From NCBI GenBank assembly GCA_963850205.1, contig CAWKKJ010000019.1:45966-109965 (forward strand): a DNA stretch of 64,000 bases, written 5' to 3'. Position 1 is the first letter of the stretch; each line of letters opens with the position of its first letter. Both the position numbers and the translations under genes were made by a program. The notes beneath the pieces were generated by a model. That model was not told the origin of the DNA. It did not search any database and worked only from the letters and a program-made list of their open reading frames with translations. This DNA is from JACVRW01 sp963850205. GTDB lineage: Bacteria; Actinomycetota; Thermoleophilia; Solirubrobacterales; Thermoleophilaceae. Positions 43,544 through 50,866 of this stretch are shown piece after piece.

Positions 43544-44255
43544 GCCCGCGCGAGACTCCCGAGGGCGGCTGGGACTCGCTCAAGGTCGACGAGCTCAGGG
43601 AGGAGCTCGAGGCCCGCGGCCTGCCGAAGTCGGGCAAGAAGGACGAGCTGGTCGCGCGGCTGGAGGCCGGCGAGGCCGGCGGCGGCGAGGAGGCGCGACG
43701 GAGGAGGCGCGACCGAGGAGGCCATCGCCGCCCGAGGAGCCCGCCGAGGAGCCCAGCGCCGACGAGGTCTCCGAGGACGCGGAGGAGGAGAGCGAGGGCG
43801 AGACCTCCGCGGAGCCGGCGGCAACCAAGCGCCGCCGTGGCTCGGCCGAGACCATCACCGAACAGCAGCCCCGGCGCCGCCCGGCGCCCGACCGCCCCGA
43901 CGGGGCGGTGACCGTCCGCGCGCGCGCCAAGTACGTGCGCAGCGCGCCGCGCAAGGCCCGGCTGGTGATGGACCACATCCGGGGCAAGGACATCGACCAG
44001 GCCCAGGCCATCCTCACCCACGCGCCCCGCGCGATCTCCGAGGACATCCTCAAGCTGCTCAACTCGGCTGTGGCCAACGCCGAGTCCGCCTACGAGCTCG
44101 GCCCGGAGGAGCTTCGGATCCAGCGGGCCTTCGTGGACGAGGGACCCACCATCAAGCGCTACCGGCCACGGGCGCTGGGGAGGGCCACGCGCATCAACAA
44201 GCGCACCAGCCATCTGACCATCGAACTGACCACGACCGACGGGAACGGGAGGTAG
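43540..44255 (+). CDS. rplV: 50S ribosomal protein L22 with N-terminal SAP domain and acidic linker (indels in linker)
   Basis: The ATG at 43540 overlaps the rpsS stop and opens MSPRETPEGGWDSLKVDELR. A SAP-type helix-extended-helix motif follows (DSLKVDELREELEARGLPKS then GKKDELVARLEAG, residues 12-45). After frame breaks at about 43690-43735 comes an acidic linker (ADEVSEDAEEESEGE) and a basic stretch. From about 43908 comes a complete L22: VTVRARAKYVRSAPRKARLV, AISEDILKLLNSAVANAESA, and ATRINKRTSHLTIEL. Repaired length is about 238 residues against 110-120 for ordinary L22. SAP motifs usually bind DNA or RNA. Alternatively the SAP part is a separate small gene and L22 starts at GTG 43908. 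Confidence 0.85.
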
Positions 44256-44257
44256 CC

Positions 44258-45038
44258 ATGGGGCAGAAGGTGCACCCAGAGTCGCTGCGCGTCGGCTACA
44301 TCCATGACTGGAAGTCGACCTGGTTCAACGAGCGCGAGTTCTCCGATTACCTGATGGAGGACCTCCGCATCCGCGAGCACATCGAGAACAAGCTCGCCCA
44401 CGCGGGCCTGTCCACGATCACCATCAAGAAGAACGCCAACGAGGTCGAGGTCAACATCCATACGGCCCGTCCCGGCATCGTCATCGGCAAGTCCGGGTCG
44501 GAGGTGGACGCTCTGCGCAAGGAGCTCCACAAGATGACCAACAAGGCCGTGAAGGTGAACATCCTCGAGATCAAGCGCCCCGAGCTGGACGCCCGGCTTG
44601 GTGGCTCAGTCGATCGCCGAGCAGCTCCAGAACCGCGTGGCCTTCCGGCGCGCGATGAAGCGGGCGCTCACCTCGGCCATGCGCTCCGGCGCCAAGGGCG
44701 TGAAGATCCAGGTGTCCGGCCGGCTGGGCGGCGCCGAGATGGCGCGCACCGAGGGCTACTCCGACGGCCGGGTGCCGCTGCACACGCTGCGCGCGGACAT
44801 CGACTACGGCTTCTACGAGGCCCGCACCACCTTCGGCCGCATCGGCGTGAAGGTGTGGGTCAACAAGGGCGAGATCATGCCCAAGGGCTTCCAGCAGGAC
44901 CTCACCGACCTCGAGGCGCCGCAGACCGTGGGTCCCGGCGGCGGCCGCGGCGGAGCCGGTGGCCGTGGTCCCGGCGGAGGCCGGGGCGGCGGCGGGCGCG
45001 GTGGGCGCGGCGGACCGCCCCAGGGAGGACGCCGGTAA
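44258..45038 (+). CDS. rpsC: 30S ribosomal protein S3 with Gly/Arg-rich tail (one-base insertion)
   Basis: MGQKVHPESLRVGYIHDWKS opens the protein. The KH domain has PGIVIGKSGSEVDALRKEL. Near 44598 CTTGGT in place of CTGGT shifts the frame. The second frame gives VAQSIAEQLQNRVAFRRAMK, the C-terminal domain with GVKIQVSGRLGGAEMARTEG, and a 35-residue tail almost wholly Gly, Arg and Pro, ending GGPPQGGRR. Repaired length is about 259 residues. S3 lines the mRNA entry channel, so the tail would lie near incoming mRNA. Stop and rplP start share one base. Confidence 0.95.
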
Positions 45039-45460
45039 TGCTGCAGCCCAAGCGCGTCAAGTGGCGCAAGGAGCATCGTGGGCGGATGCGCGGCAACGCC
45101 CGCGGGGGTACCCGCGTGGAGTTCGGCGAGTACGGCCTGAAGGCGATCGAGCGCGGCTGGGTCACCAACCGCCAGATCGAGGCCGCCCGTATCGCGATGA
45201 CCCGCAAGATCAAGCGCGGCGGGAAGGTCTGGATCAACATCTTCCCGGACAAGCCCTACACCAAGAAGCCGGCCGAGACCCGCATGGGCTCCGGCAAGGG
45301 CACGCCCGAGGGCTGGGTCGCGGTGGTCAAGCCGGGGCGCGTGATGTTCGAGCTGTCGGGCGTGTCGGAGGACCTGGCCCGCGAAGCGATGCGCCTGGCC
45401 GGCCACAAGCTGCCCGTGAAGACGAGGTTCGTGCACCGTGAAGGGGCGGGTCAGCAGTGA
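45038..45460 (+). CDS. rplP: 50S ribosomal protein L16
   Basis: An intact 140-residue L16 (MLQPKRVKWRKEHRGRMRGN) has GEYGLKAIERGWVTNRQIEA, GKVWINIFPDKPYTKKPAET and GSGKGTPEGWVAVVKPGRVM. It binds near the A-site tRNA and the central protuberance. It overlaps rpmC by GTGA. Confidence 0.97.
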   Translation: MLQPKRVKWRKEHRGRMRGNARGGTRVEFGEYGLKAIERGWVTNRQIEAARIAMTRKIKRGGKVWINIFPDKPYTKKPAETRMGSGKGTPEGWVAVVKPGRVMFELSGVSEDLAREAMRLAGHKLPVKTRFVHREGAGQQ

Positions 45461-45684
45461 AGTCGGTCGAGGTGCATAACCTTGAGGATCCGCAGCTCGT
45501 CGAGCTCGCGGACAACGCGCGCAAGGAGCTGTTCAACCTGCGTTTTCAGCACGCGACGGGACAGCTCGAGAACACCGCGCGGCTGAAGCAGGCCAAGCAG
45601 GACCTCGCCCGGGCCCTCACCGTGGCCCGGCAGCGGGGAATCGACGTGGAGACCGAGATTCGCAGGCAGCAGAGAGATGACTGA
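45457..45684 (+). CDS. rpmC: 50S ribosomal protein L29
   Basis: The 75-residue product (VKSVEVHNLEDPQLVELADN) contains RKELFNLRFQHATGQLENTA and ends RQQRDD. It is a two-helix protein at the tunnel exit near L23. It starts with GTG inside the rplP stop and overlaps the S17 start by 8 bases. Confidence 0.95.
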   Translation: MKSVEVHNLEDPQLVELADNARKELFNLRFQHATGQLENTARLKQAKQDLARALTVARQRGIDVETEIRRQQRDD

Positions 45685-46449
45685 GAACGAGAAGCAGAAC
45701 ACCGAAGACCAGAACGCGGACGCGCCCGCCGTGTCCGCTGAGGATGCCGTGGCCGAGCAGGCCGAGGCGACGCCGAGCCCGGAGGCCGCCGAGGCCGCCG
45801 GCGAGGAGGTGCGCGCCGAGGAGGCTGCCGCGGCCGAGGAGGCCACGCCGGCCGAGGAGCCGCCGGCCGAGGAGCCTGTCGCCGAGGAGCCCGCGCCCGG
45901 CCGAGGAGCCTGCCGCGGAGGAGCCCGCCGGCTGCCGCTGCGCCGCCGGCCCGGGCACCCGAGGAGCCGGCCGAGCCCGAGGAGCGGCTCGGCCCCAAGG
46001 AGCGCCGCAAGCGTTCCCGCTCGGCCCATACCGGCGAGGCCGGCCCGCAGCGCTCCATCGAGGAGCGCACGGCCGAGCGCGCCGCCGAGCGCGAGCGCAA
46101 GGCCAGGAACCGGCGCCGCTACCGGGCGCGCAGCCGCGAGCGCCGCGCCGCCGAGGCCCCGCGCGCCGTGGCGGAGACGCCCGCCGATCCGAAGACCACC
46201 GGCGGCGTGCAGAAGGTGCGCCAGGGCGTGGTGGTCTCCGACAAGGCCGACAAGACGATCACCGTCCGCATCGACACGGCGCGGCGGCACCGGATGTACA
46301 AGAAGATCGTCCGCACGTCGTCGACGCTGCACGCGCACGACGAGAACAACGACGCGCATATCGGCGACACCGTCCGCCTGATCGAGAGCCGGCCGCTCTC
46401 CCGCACCAAGCGCTGGCGCCTGACCGACGTGCTGGACCGGGCGAGGTAG
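45677..46449 (+). CDS. rpsQ: 30S ribosomal protein S17 with about 170-residue charged N-terminal extension (indels)
   Basis: The C-terminal 85 residues are ordinary S17: VQKVRQGVVVSDKADKTITV, RRHRMYKKIVRTSSTLHAHD, and IGDTVRLIESRPLSRTKRWR. The frame starting at ATG 45677 encodes MTENEKQNTEDQNADAPAVS and a long Glu/Ala/Pro-rich acidic stretch. Frame changes near 45897 and 45940 follow. A highly basic, helical-looking stretch (ERTAERAAERERKARNRRRY) then leads into S17. An alternative is an S17 start close to 46168 with a separate acidic upstream gene, but no stop or clean start separates them. Confidence 0.85.
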
Positions 46450-46457
46450 GCAGACGC

Positions 46458-46826
46458 GTGATCCAGCAGGAATCCCGTCTGAAGGTGGCCGACAACACCG
46501 GCGCGCGCGAGGTGCTCTGCATCCGCGTGGCCGGCGGGTCGCATCGCCGCTACGCCGGGGTCGGCGACGTGATCGTGTGCACGGTCAAGCAGGCCATTCC
46601 CCACGGCGCGGTCAAGAAGGGCGAGGTGGTCAAGGCCGTGGTGGTGCGCACGAAGAAGGAGTTCGGCCGCAACGACGGCACCTACATCGCCTTCGACGAG
46701 AACGCCGCGGTGCTCCTGGACGCAGCCAACAACCCGCGCGGGACCCGCATCTTCGGCCCGGTGGCGCGCGAGCTGCGCGACCGCAACTTCATGAAGATCG
46801 TCTCCCTCGCTCCGGAGGTCCTCTGA
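46458..46826 (+). CDS. rplN: 50S ribosomal protein L14
   Basis: An intact 122-residue L14 starts from GTG 46458 (VIQQESRLKVADNTGAREVL). It contains GDVIVCTVKQAIPHGAVKKG, VRTKKEFGRNDGTYIAFDEN and TRIFGPVARELRDRNFMKIV. It forms intersubunit contacts and the RsfS site. It is followed after one base by rplX. Confidence 0.97.
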   Translation: MIQQESRLKVADNTGAREVLCIRVAGGSHRRYAGVGDVIVCTVKQAIPHGAVKKGEVVKAVVVRTKKEFGRNDGTYIAFDENAAVLLDAANNPRGTRIFGPVARELRDRNFMKIVSLAPEVL

Positions 46827-46827
46827 G

Positions 46828-47160
46828 ATGGCCCTCAAGATCCGCAGGGACGACAACGTTCGCATCATCGCCGGCAAGGACCGCGGCCGCACCGGCCGGG
46901 TGCTGCGCGTGGAGCCCGCCAAGCAGAAGGTCTACGTGGAGGGCGCCAACATCATCAAGCGCCACACCCGTCCGCGCTCGCTGCGCGACACCCAGCGCTC
47001 CCAGGAGCTCGGCGGCATCGTCGAGAAGGAGGGGCCGATCCACATCTCCAACGTGATGCTGATCGACCCGGACTCCGGCGAGCCGACCCGGGTGGGCATC
47101 AAGCGCGAGGGCGGCCGCCGTGTGCGCGTGGCCAAGCGCTCCGGAAAGGACCTGGACTAA
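46828..47160 (+). CDS. rplX: 50S ribosomal protein L24
   Basis: A 110-residue L24 (MALKIRRDDNVRIIAGKDRG) has a KOW motif (RGRTGRVLRVEPAKQKVYVE), followed by GANIIKRHTRPRSLRDTQRS and HISNVMLIDPDSGEPTRVGI. It is an assembly initiator protein on 23S rRNA. A 166-base gap with a palindromic element separates it from rplE. Confidence 0.97.
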   Translation: MALKIRRDDNVRIIAGKDRGRTGRVLRVEPAKQKVYVEGANIIKRHTRPRSLRDTQRSQELGGIVEKEGPIHISNVMLIDPDSGEPTRVGIKREGGRRVRVAKRSGKDLD

Positions 47161-47220
47161 AGATGACCGCCACCCGACCCGCGCACCCACGGATGACCCT
47201 GCGAACCTTCACCGGCCGTT

Positions 47221-47269
47221 GTCCTCGGTCGCTCGCGCACTTTTCAAGTGCGCCACGCTCCCTGCGTCC
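47221..47269. repeat. Dispersed intergenic palindromic element, copy 2
   Basis: GTCCTCGGTCGCTCGCG is followed by an 8-bp hairpin (GCGCACTT-TTC-AAGTGCGC, 47235-47253) and then CGCTCCCTGCGTCC. Flanks match copy 1 at 36276-36321 almost exactly, while the hairpins differ but both pair perfectly. It fills most of the rplX-rplE gap. Confidence 0.6.
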
Positions 47270-47326
47270 TCGGCCGGCTCGGTTCTCGGCCCCCCGCGGG
47301 CACGCGGGCCAGGAGGCGATCATCTA

Positions 47327-48100
47327 ATGGAAGCCGCCACCCAGCAGGCCCAGATCCCGCCGCGCCTCAAGGAGCGCTACGAGAAGGAGATCCGCGACAG
47401 CCTCCAGGAGCGCTTCGGCTACAGCTCGAGGATGCAGGTGCCCCGGCCGGAGAAGATCACGGTCAACATGGGCGTGGGGGAGGCCAAGCAGGACTCCAAC
47501 ATGCTCGAGGCGGCGCAGGAGCAGCTGGCCACGCTGGCCGGTCAGGCCCCGAACGTTCGCCGGGCGCGCAAGTCGATCGCCAACTTCAAGCTGCGCGACG
47601 GCATGCCCGTGGGCGTGACCGTCACGCTGCGCCAGGCCCGCATGTGGGAGTTCCTGGACCGGCTGATGTCGATCGCCATCCCGCGGATCCGCGACTTCCG
47701 CGGCCTCAACCCGCGCTCGTTCGACGGCCGCGGGAACTGGTCCATGGGCGTGCGCGAGCAGATCATCTTCCCTGAGATCGACTACGACTCGATCGACCAG
47801 GTCCGCGGCCTGGACGTGACGATCACCACCACCGCGGAGACCGACGAGGAGGCCTACTTCCTGCTGCGGGAGCTGGGCATGCCCTTCCAACGCGAGGGCG
47901 CGCCCGGGACTGAGCAGGAGGACCAGGTCGATCCCGAGGAGGCGCGCCGCGCCGAGGAGGCCCGGCTCAAGGCCGAGGCGGAGGCCGCGGCGTACGAGGA
48001 GCTCAAGGAGGAGAACCCCGAGGCATACGAGCGACCCGCCGCCGAGGAGGAAGAAGAAGGCGAGCAGACCGGCGAGGCGGGCGAGGAGAAACAGGAGTAG
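47327..48100 (+). CDS. rplE: 50S ribosomal protein L5 with acidic C-terminal tail
   Basis: ATG 47327 follows AGGAGGCG at a good distance. Residues about 1-185 are L5: MEAATQQAQIPPRLKERYEK, KITVNMGVGEAKQDSNML, SIANFKLRDGMPVGVTVTLR and RDFRGLNPRSFDGRGNWSMG. The frame then continues without a break for about 70 acidic residues (EQEDQVDPEEARRAEEARLK and EEEEEGEQTGEAGEEKQE), giving 257 residues in total. L5 binds 5S rRNA and the P-site tRNA at the central protuberance. The tail is in a clean frame, so it is not an indel artefact. Confidence 0.96.
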   Translation: MEAATQQAQIPPRLKERYEKEIRDSLQERFGYSSRMQVPRPEKITVNMGVGEAKQDSNMLEAAQEQLATLAGQAPNVRRARKSIANFKLRDGMPVGVTVTLRQARMWEFLDRLMSIAIPRIRDFRGLNPRSFDGRGNWSMGVREQIIFPEIDYDSIDQVRGLDVTITTTAETDEEAYFLLRELGMPFQREGAPGTEQEDQVDPEEARRAEEARLKAEAEAAAYEELKEENPEAYERPAAEEEEEGEQTGEAGEEKQE

Positions 48101-48286
48101 ATGGCCAAGACGTCACAGCGGGTCCGCCAGCAGCGCGGATCCAAGTACAAGACACGCAACTACAACCGCTGCAAGCGGTGCGGACGCCCGCGCGCGTACC
48201 TGCGCAAGTTCGGGCTCTGCCGCATCTGCCTGCGCGAGATCGCCCACGAGGGCATGATCCCCGGGTTGACGAAGTCGAGCTGGTAG
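48101..48286 (+). CDS. rpsZ: 30S ribosomal protein S14, zinc-binding type
   Basis: The 61-residue form (MAKTSQRVRQQRGSKYKTRN) has the four zinc Cys at 24, 27, 40 and 43 (CKRC and CRIC). It ends EGMIPGLTKSSW. This short zinc form is the constitutive version in many Gram-positive lineages. It starts immediately after the rplE stop. Confidence 0.97.
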   Translation: MAKTSQRVRQQRGSKYKTRNYNRCKRCGRPRAYLRKFGLCRICLREIAHEGMIPGLTKSSW

Positions 48287-48292
48287 CGCCAC

Positions 48293-48691
48293 ATGTCGAT
48301 GACCGATCCCATAGGCGATTTCCTCACCCGCATCCGCAACGGCCTGCACGCCGACCGTGACCAGGTCGAGATGCCCGCCTCCACCTTCAAGGCGGAGCTG
48401 GCCCGCATCCTGCGCGAGCAGGGCTACATCGAGGCCTTCGAGGTCGAGCCCGGCCGTGTGGGTCGCGTGCTGCGCGTGCGCCTCAAGTACACCGAAGCCC
48501 GCAAGCCCGTGATCCAGGGCCTGGAGCGCGTGTCCCGACCGGGGCGGCGCACCTACGTCGGCGCCGGCGAGATCCCCAAGGTCCAGGGGGGCATGGGGAC
48601 GACGATCGTATCCACCTCCAGCGGCGTGATGAGCGGGCACGACGCCAACCGGGCCGGCGTCGGCGGCGAGCTCGTGGCCCGGGTTTGGTGA
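48293..48691 (+). CDS. rpsH: 30S ribosomal protein S8
   Basis: A 132-residue S8 (MSMTDPIGDFLTRIRNGLHA) contains FKAELARILREQGYIEAFEV, RRTYVGAGEIPKVQGGMGTT and STSSGVMSGHDANRAGVGGE. It binds the 16S central domain and, in E. coli, represses the spc operon. ATG 48293 or 48299 may be used. Confidence 0.97.
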   Translation: MSMTDPIGDFLTRIRNGLHADRDQVEMPASTFKAELARILREQGYIEAFEVEPGRVGRVLRVRLKYTEARKPVIQGLERVSRPGRRTYVGAGEIPKVQGGMGTTIVSTSSGVMSGHDANRAGVGGELVARVW

Positions 48692-48698
48692 GCGCCTG

Positions 48699-49232
48699 AT
48701 GTCCCGCATCGGAAAACAGCCGATCGAGGTCCCCAGCGGTGTGGACATCACGATCGAGCCCGAGCTGGTGAAGGTCAAGGGCCCCAAGGGCGAGCTCTTC
48801 GAGCGCGTGAACCGCGACATCGACGTAACCCAGGACAACGGCCATATCGTGGTCAGCCGCCCCTCGGACCGCGGCAGCCACCGTGCGCTGCACGGCCTCA
48901 CCCGCAGCCTGATCGCGAACATGGTCGAGGGCGTGACCAACGGCTTCGAGAAGCGCCTCGAGATTCAGGGCGTCGGCTACCGGGCGCAGCTCCAGGGTCG
49001 CAAGCTCGTGCTGGCGCTGGGCTATTCGCATCCGGTCGAGCTCGACCCTCCTGAGGGCATCGAGCTCGAGGTGCCCCAGCCCACGCGCGTGGTCGTCCGC
49101 GGCATCTCCAAGCAGGCCGTGGGCGAGATGGCGGCCAACATCCGCAAGCAGCGTCCGCCCGAGCCCTACAAGGGCAAGGGGATCCGCTACGAGGGCGAGT
49201 ACGTGGCCCGGAAGGTCGGGAAGCGCGCATGA
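48699..49232 (+). CDS. rplF: 50S ribosomal protein L6
   Basis: An intact 177-residue L6 (MSRIGKQPIEVPSGVDITIE) has HRALHGLTRSLIANMVEGVT, GVGYRAQLQGRKLVLALGYS, and EMAANIRKQRPPEPYKGKGI near the end. It lies near the factor-binding site and sarcin-ricin loop. It overlaps rplR by ATGA. Confidence 0.97.
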   Translation: MSRIGKQPIEVPSGVDITIEPELVKVKGPKGELFERVNRDIDVTQDNGHIVVSRPSDRGSHRALHGLTRSLIANMVEGVTNGFEKRLEIQGVGYRAQLQGRKLVLALGYSHPVELDPPEGIELEVPQPTRVVVRGISKQAVGEMAANIRKQRPPEPYKGKGIRYEGEYVARKVGKRA

Positions 49233-49582
49233 GTGCGACGACCAAGACCCAGTCGCGCCTGCGCCGCCGCCGGCGAGTGCGGGCCAAGATCCGCGGCACC
49301 GCGGAGCGGCCTCGCCTCTCGGTGTTCCGCTCCAACCGCGGCATCCAGGCGCAGCTGATCGACGATGTGAACGGTCACACGCTGGCCGCCGTGAGCTGGA
49401 CCGAGGGCGAGCTGAAGTCCCTGGAGCGCATGGAGCAGGCCAAGCGCGCGGGCGGCCTTCTGGCCGAGCGCGGGAAGGCGGCCGGGGTCGAGACCGTCGT
49501 GTTCGACCGCGGCGGCTACCGCTTCCACGGCCGGGTGAAGGCCCTTGCCGACGGTGCCCGCGAGAACGGGCTCACCTTCTAG
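49229..49582 (+). CDS. rplR: 50S ribosomal protein L18
   Basis: The 117-residue L18 (MSATTKTQSRLRRRRRVRAK) contains RPRLSVFRSNRGIQAQLIDD and VVFDRGGYRFHGRVKALADG. It binds 5S rRNA together with L5. The Arg-rich N-terminus is usual for the family. Confidence 0.97.
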   Translation: MSATTKTQSRLRRRRRVRAKIRGTAERPRLSVFRSNRGIQAQLIDDVNGHTLAAVSWTEGELKSLERMEQAKRAGGLLAERGKAAGVETVVFDRGGYRFHGRVKALADGARENGLTF

Positions 49583-49600
49583 CTACCTTGAGGAACTCAG

Positions 49601-50197
49601 ATGGCGTCTAGGGACAGAACACGAGGACGGGACCGCGGGCAGTCTGATCTGCAGGAGCGGGTCGTCGAGATCAACCGGGTGGCCAAGGTCGTAAAGGGCG
49701 GCCGCCGCTTCTCGTTCACCGCGCTGGTCGTGGTGGGCGACGAGAAGTCCCAGGTGGGCGTCGGGTACGGCAAGGCCAACGAGGTCCCGGTGGCGATCCA
49801 GAAGGGCGTCGAGCGGGCCCGCAAGAGCCTGTTCAAGGTCCCCACCCACGGGTCCACCATCACCCACCAGGTGATCGGCGTGCATTCCGCCTCGCGGGTG
49901 CTGCTCAAGCCGGCCTCCCCCGGTACCGGCGTGATCGCCGGCGGCGGGGTGCGGGCCGTGCTCGAGCTGGCCGGGATCAAGGACGTGCTCTCGAAGTCCC
50001 TCGGCAGTCAGAACCCGATCAACCTGGTGAAGGCCACGGTGGTGGGCCTGCAGTCGCTGCGCAGCCCCGACCAGGTGGCCGAGCTGCGCGGGCTCACCGT
50101 CCGCGAGGTGCTGGGGCTCGACGCCGCCGGCGAGGGCTCGGGCTCTGAGACCCTGGCCGCCGAGGAGGATCCGGCCGCCGAGGAGACACCCGCCTGA
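49601..50197 (+). CDS. rpsE: 30S ribosomal protein S5 with short acidic tail
   Basis: A 198-residue S5 has EINRVAKVVKGGRRFSFTAL (double-stranded RNA-binding-like fold), VGYGKANEVPVAIQKGVERA and VKATVVGLQSLRSPDQVAEL. It ends with about 25 acidic residues (SETLAAEEDPAAEETPA). S5 takes part in decoding accuracy and helicase-like mRNA entry with S3 and S4. Its TGA overlaps rpmD ATG by one base. Confidence 0.97.
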   Translation: MASRDRTRGRDRGQSDLQERVVEINRVAKVVKGGRRFSFTALVVVGDEKSQVGVGYGKANEVPVAIQKGVERARKSLFKVPTHGSTITHQVIGVHSASRVLLKPASPGTGVIAGGGVRAVLELAGIKDVLSKSLGSQNPINLVKATVVGLQSLRSPDQVAELRGLTVREVLGLDAAGEGSGSETLAAEEDPAAEETPA

Positions 50198-50376
50198 TGG
50201 CCACGCTCGTGATCACGCAGGTGCGCTCGGCCAACGGTTCGAGCGCCAGCCAGCGGGCCAGCCTCAAGACCCTCGGCCTGGGCAAGATTGGCCGCAGCAC
50301 CGAGCGCGGCGACGATCCCACCGTACGCGGCCTGATCCGCTCCGTTCAGCATCTCGTAGAGGTGCGCGATGGCTGA
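50197..50376 (+). CDS. rpmD: 50S ribosomal protein L30
   Basis: A 59-residue product from ATG 50197 reads MATLVITQVRSANGSSASQR, then ASLKTLGLGKIGRSTERGDD, then PTVRGLIRSVQHLVEVRDG. This matches the small L30 family in length and pattern. It is embedded in the usual rpsE-rpmD-rplO order and its end overlaps the rplO start by 8 bases. Confidence 0.95.
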   Translation: MATLVITQVRSANGSSASQRASLKTLGLGKIGRSTERGDDPTVRGLIRSVQHLVEVRDG

Positions 50377-50861
50377 GAACGAGCGGATCGGCCTGCATTC
50401 CCTGCAAGCCCGCTCCCGGCTCGCGCAAGGAGAAGAAGCGCGTCGGCCGGGGCGAGGGCTCGGGCACGGGCAAGACCTCGGGACGCGGCCACAAGGGAGC
50501 CGGCGCACGCTCGGGCAGCAAGAAGCGCACCCGTTTCGAGGGCGGCCAGAACCCCATCCACATGCGGATGCGCAAGCTGCGCGGCCCGACGAAGAAGACG
50601 TCGATGCCGTTCGAGAAGTTCCGCACCCACACCCAGCCGGTGAACCTGCGCGACCTCGAGGCCCGTTTCGACGGCGGCGCCGAGGTCAACCCCGACGCGC
50701 TGCGCGACAAGGGCCTGGCCACTCGCCGCGACGTGCCGGTGAAGATCCTCGGCCAGGGCGAGCTCACCAAGTCCTTCACGGTGCACGCTCACGGCTTCTC
50801 CAAGAGCGCGCGCGAGAAGATCGAGGCCGCCGGCGGCACGGCACAGCTGATCGAGGAGTAG
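50369..50861 (+). CDS. rplO: 50S ribosomal protein L15 (one indel)
   Basis: ATG 50369 gives MAENERIGLHSLQA. Near 50412 the frame changes and L15 continues as GSRKEKKRVGRGEGSGTGKT, SGRGHKGAGARSGSKKRTRF, EGGQNPIHMRMRKLRGPTKK, and ends SAREKIEAAGGTAQLIEE. The glycine-rich N-terminal part threads into 23S rRNA. Repaired length is about 163 residues. It is directly upstream of secY. Confidence 0.94.
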
Positions 50862-50866
50862 GCCGC

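Noticed and set aside
42289..43911. Long plus-strand frame across rplW, rplB, rpsS and rplV
   Set aside because: Out of frame with rplB and rpsS, which are intact. Only its part from 43540 is real, as the SAP domain of the L22 gene.
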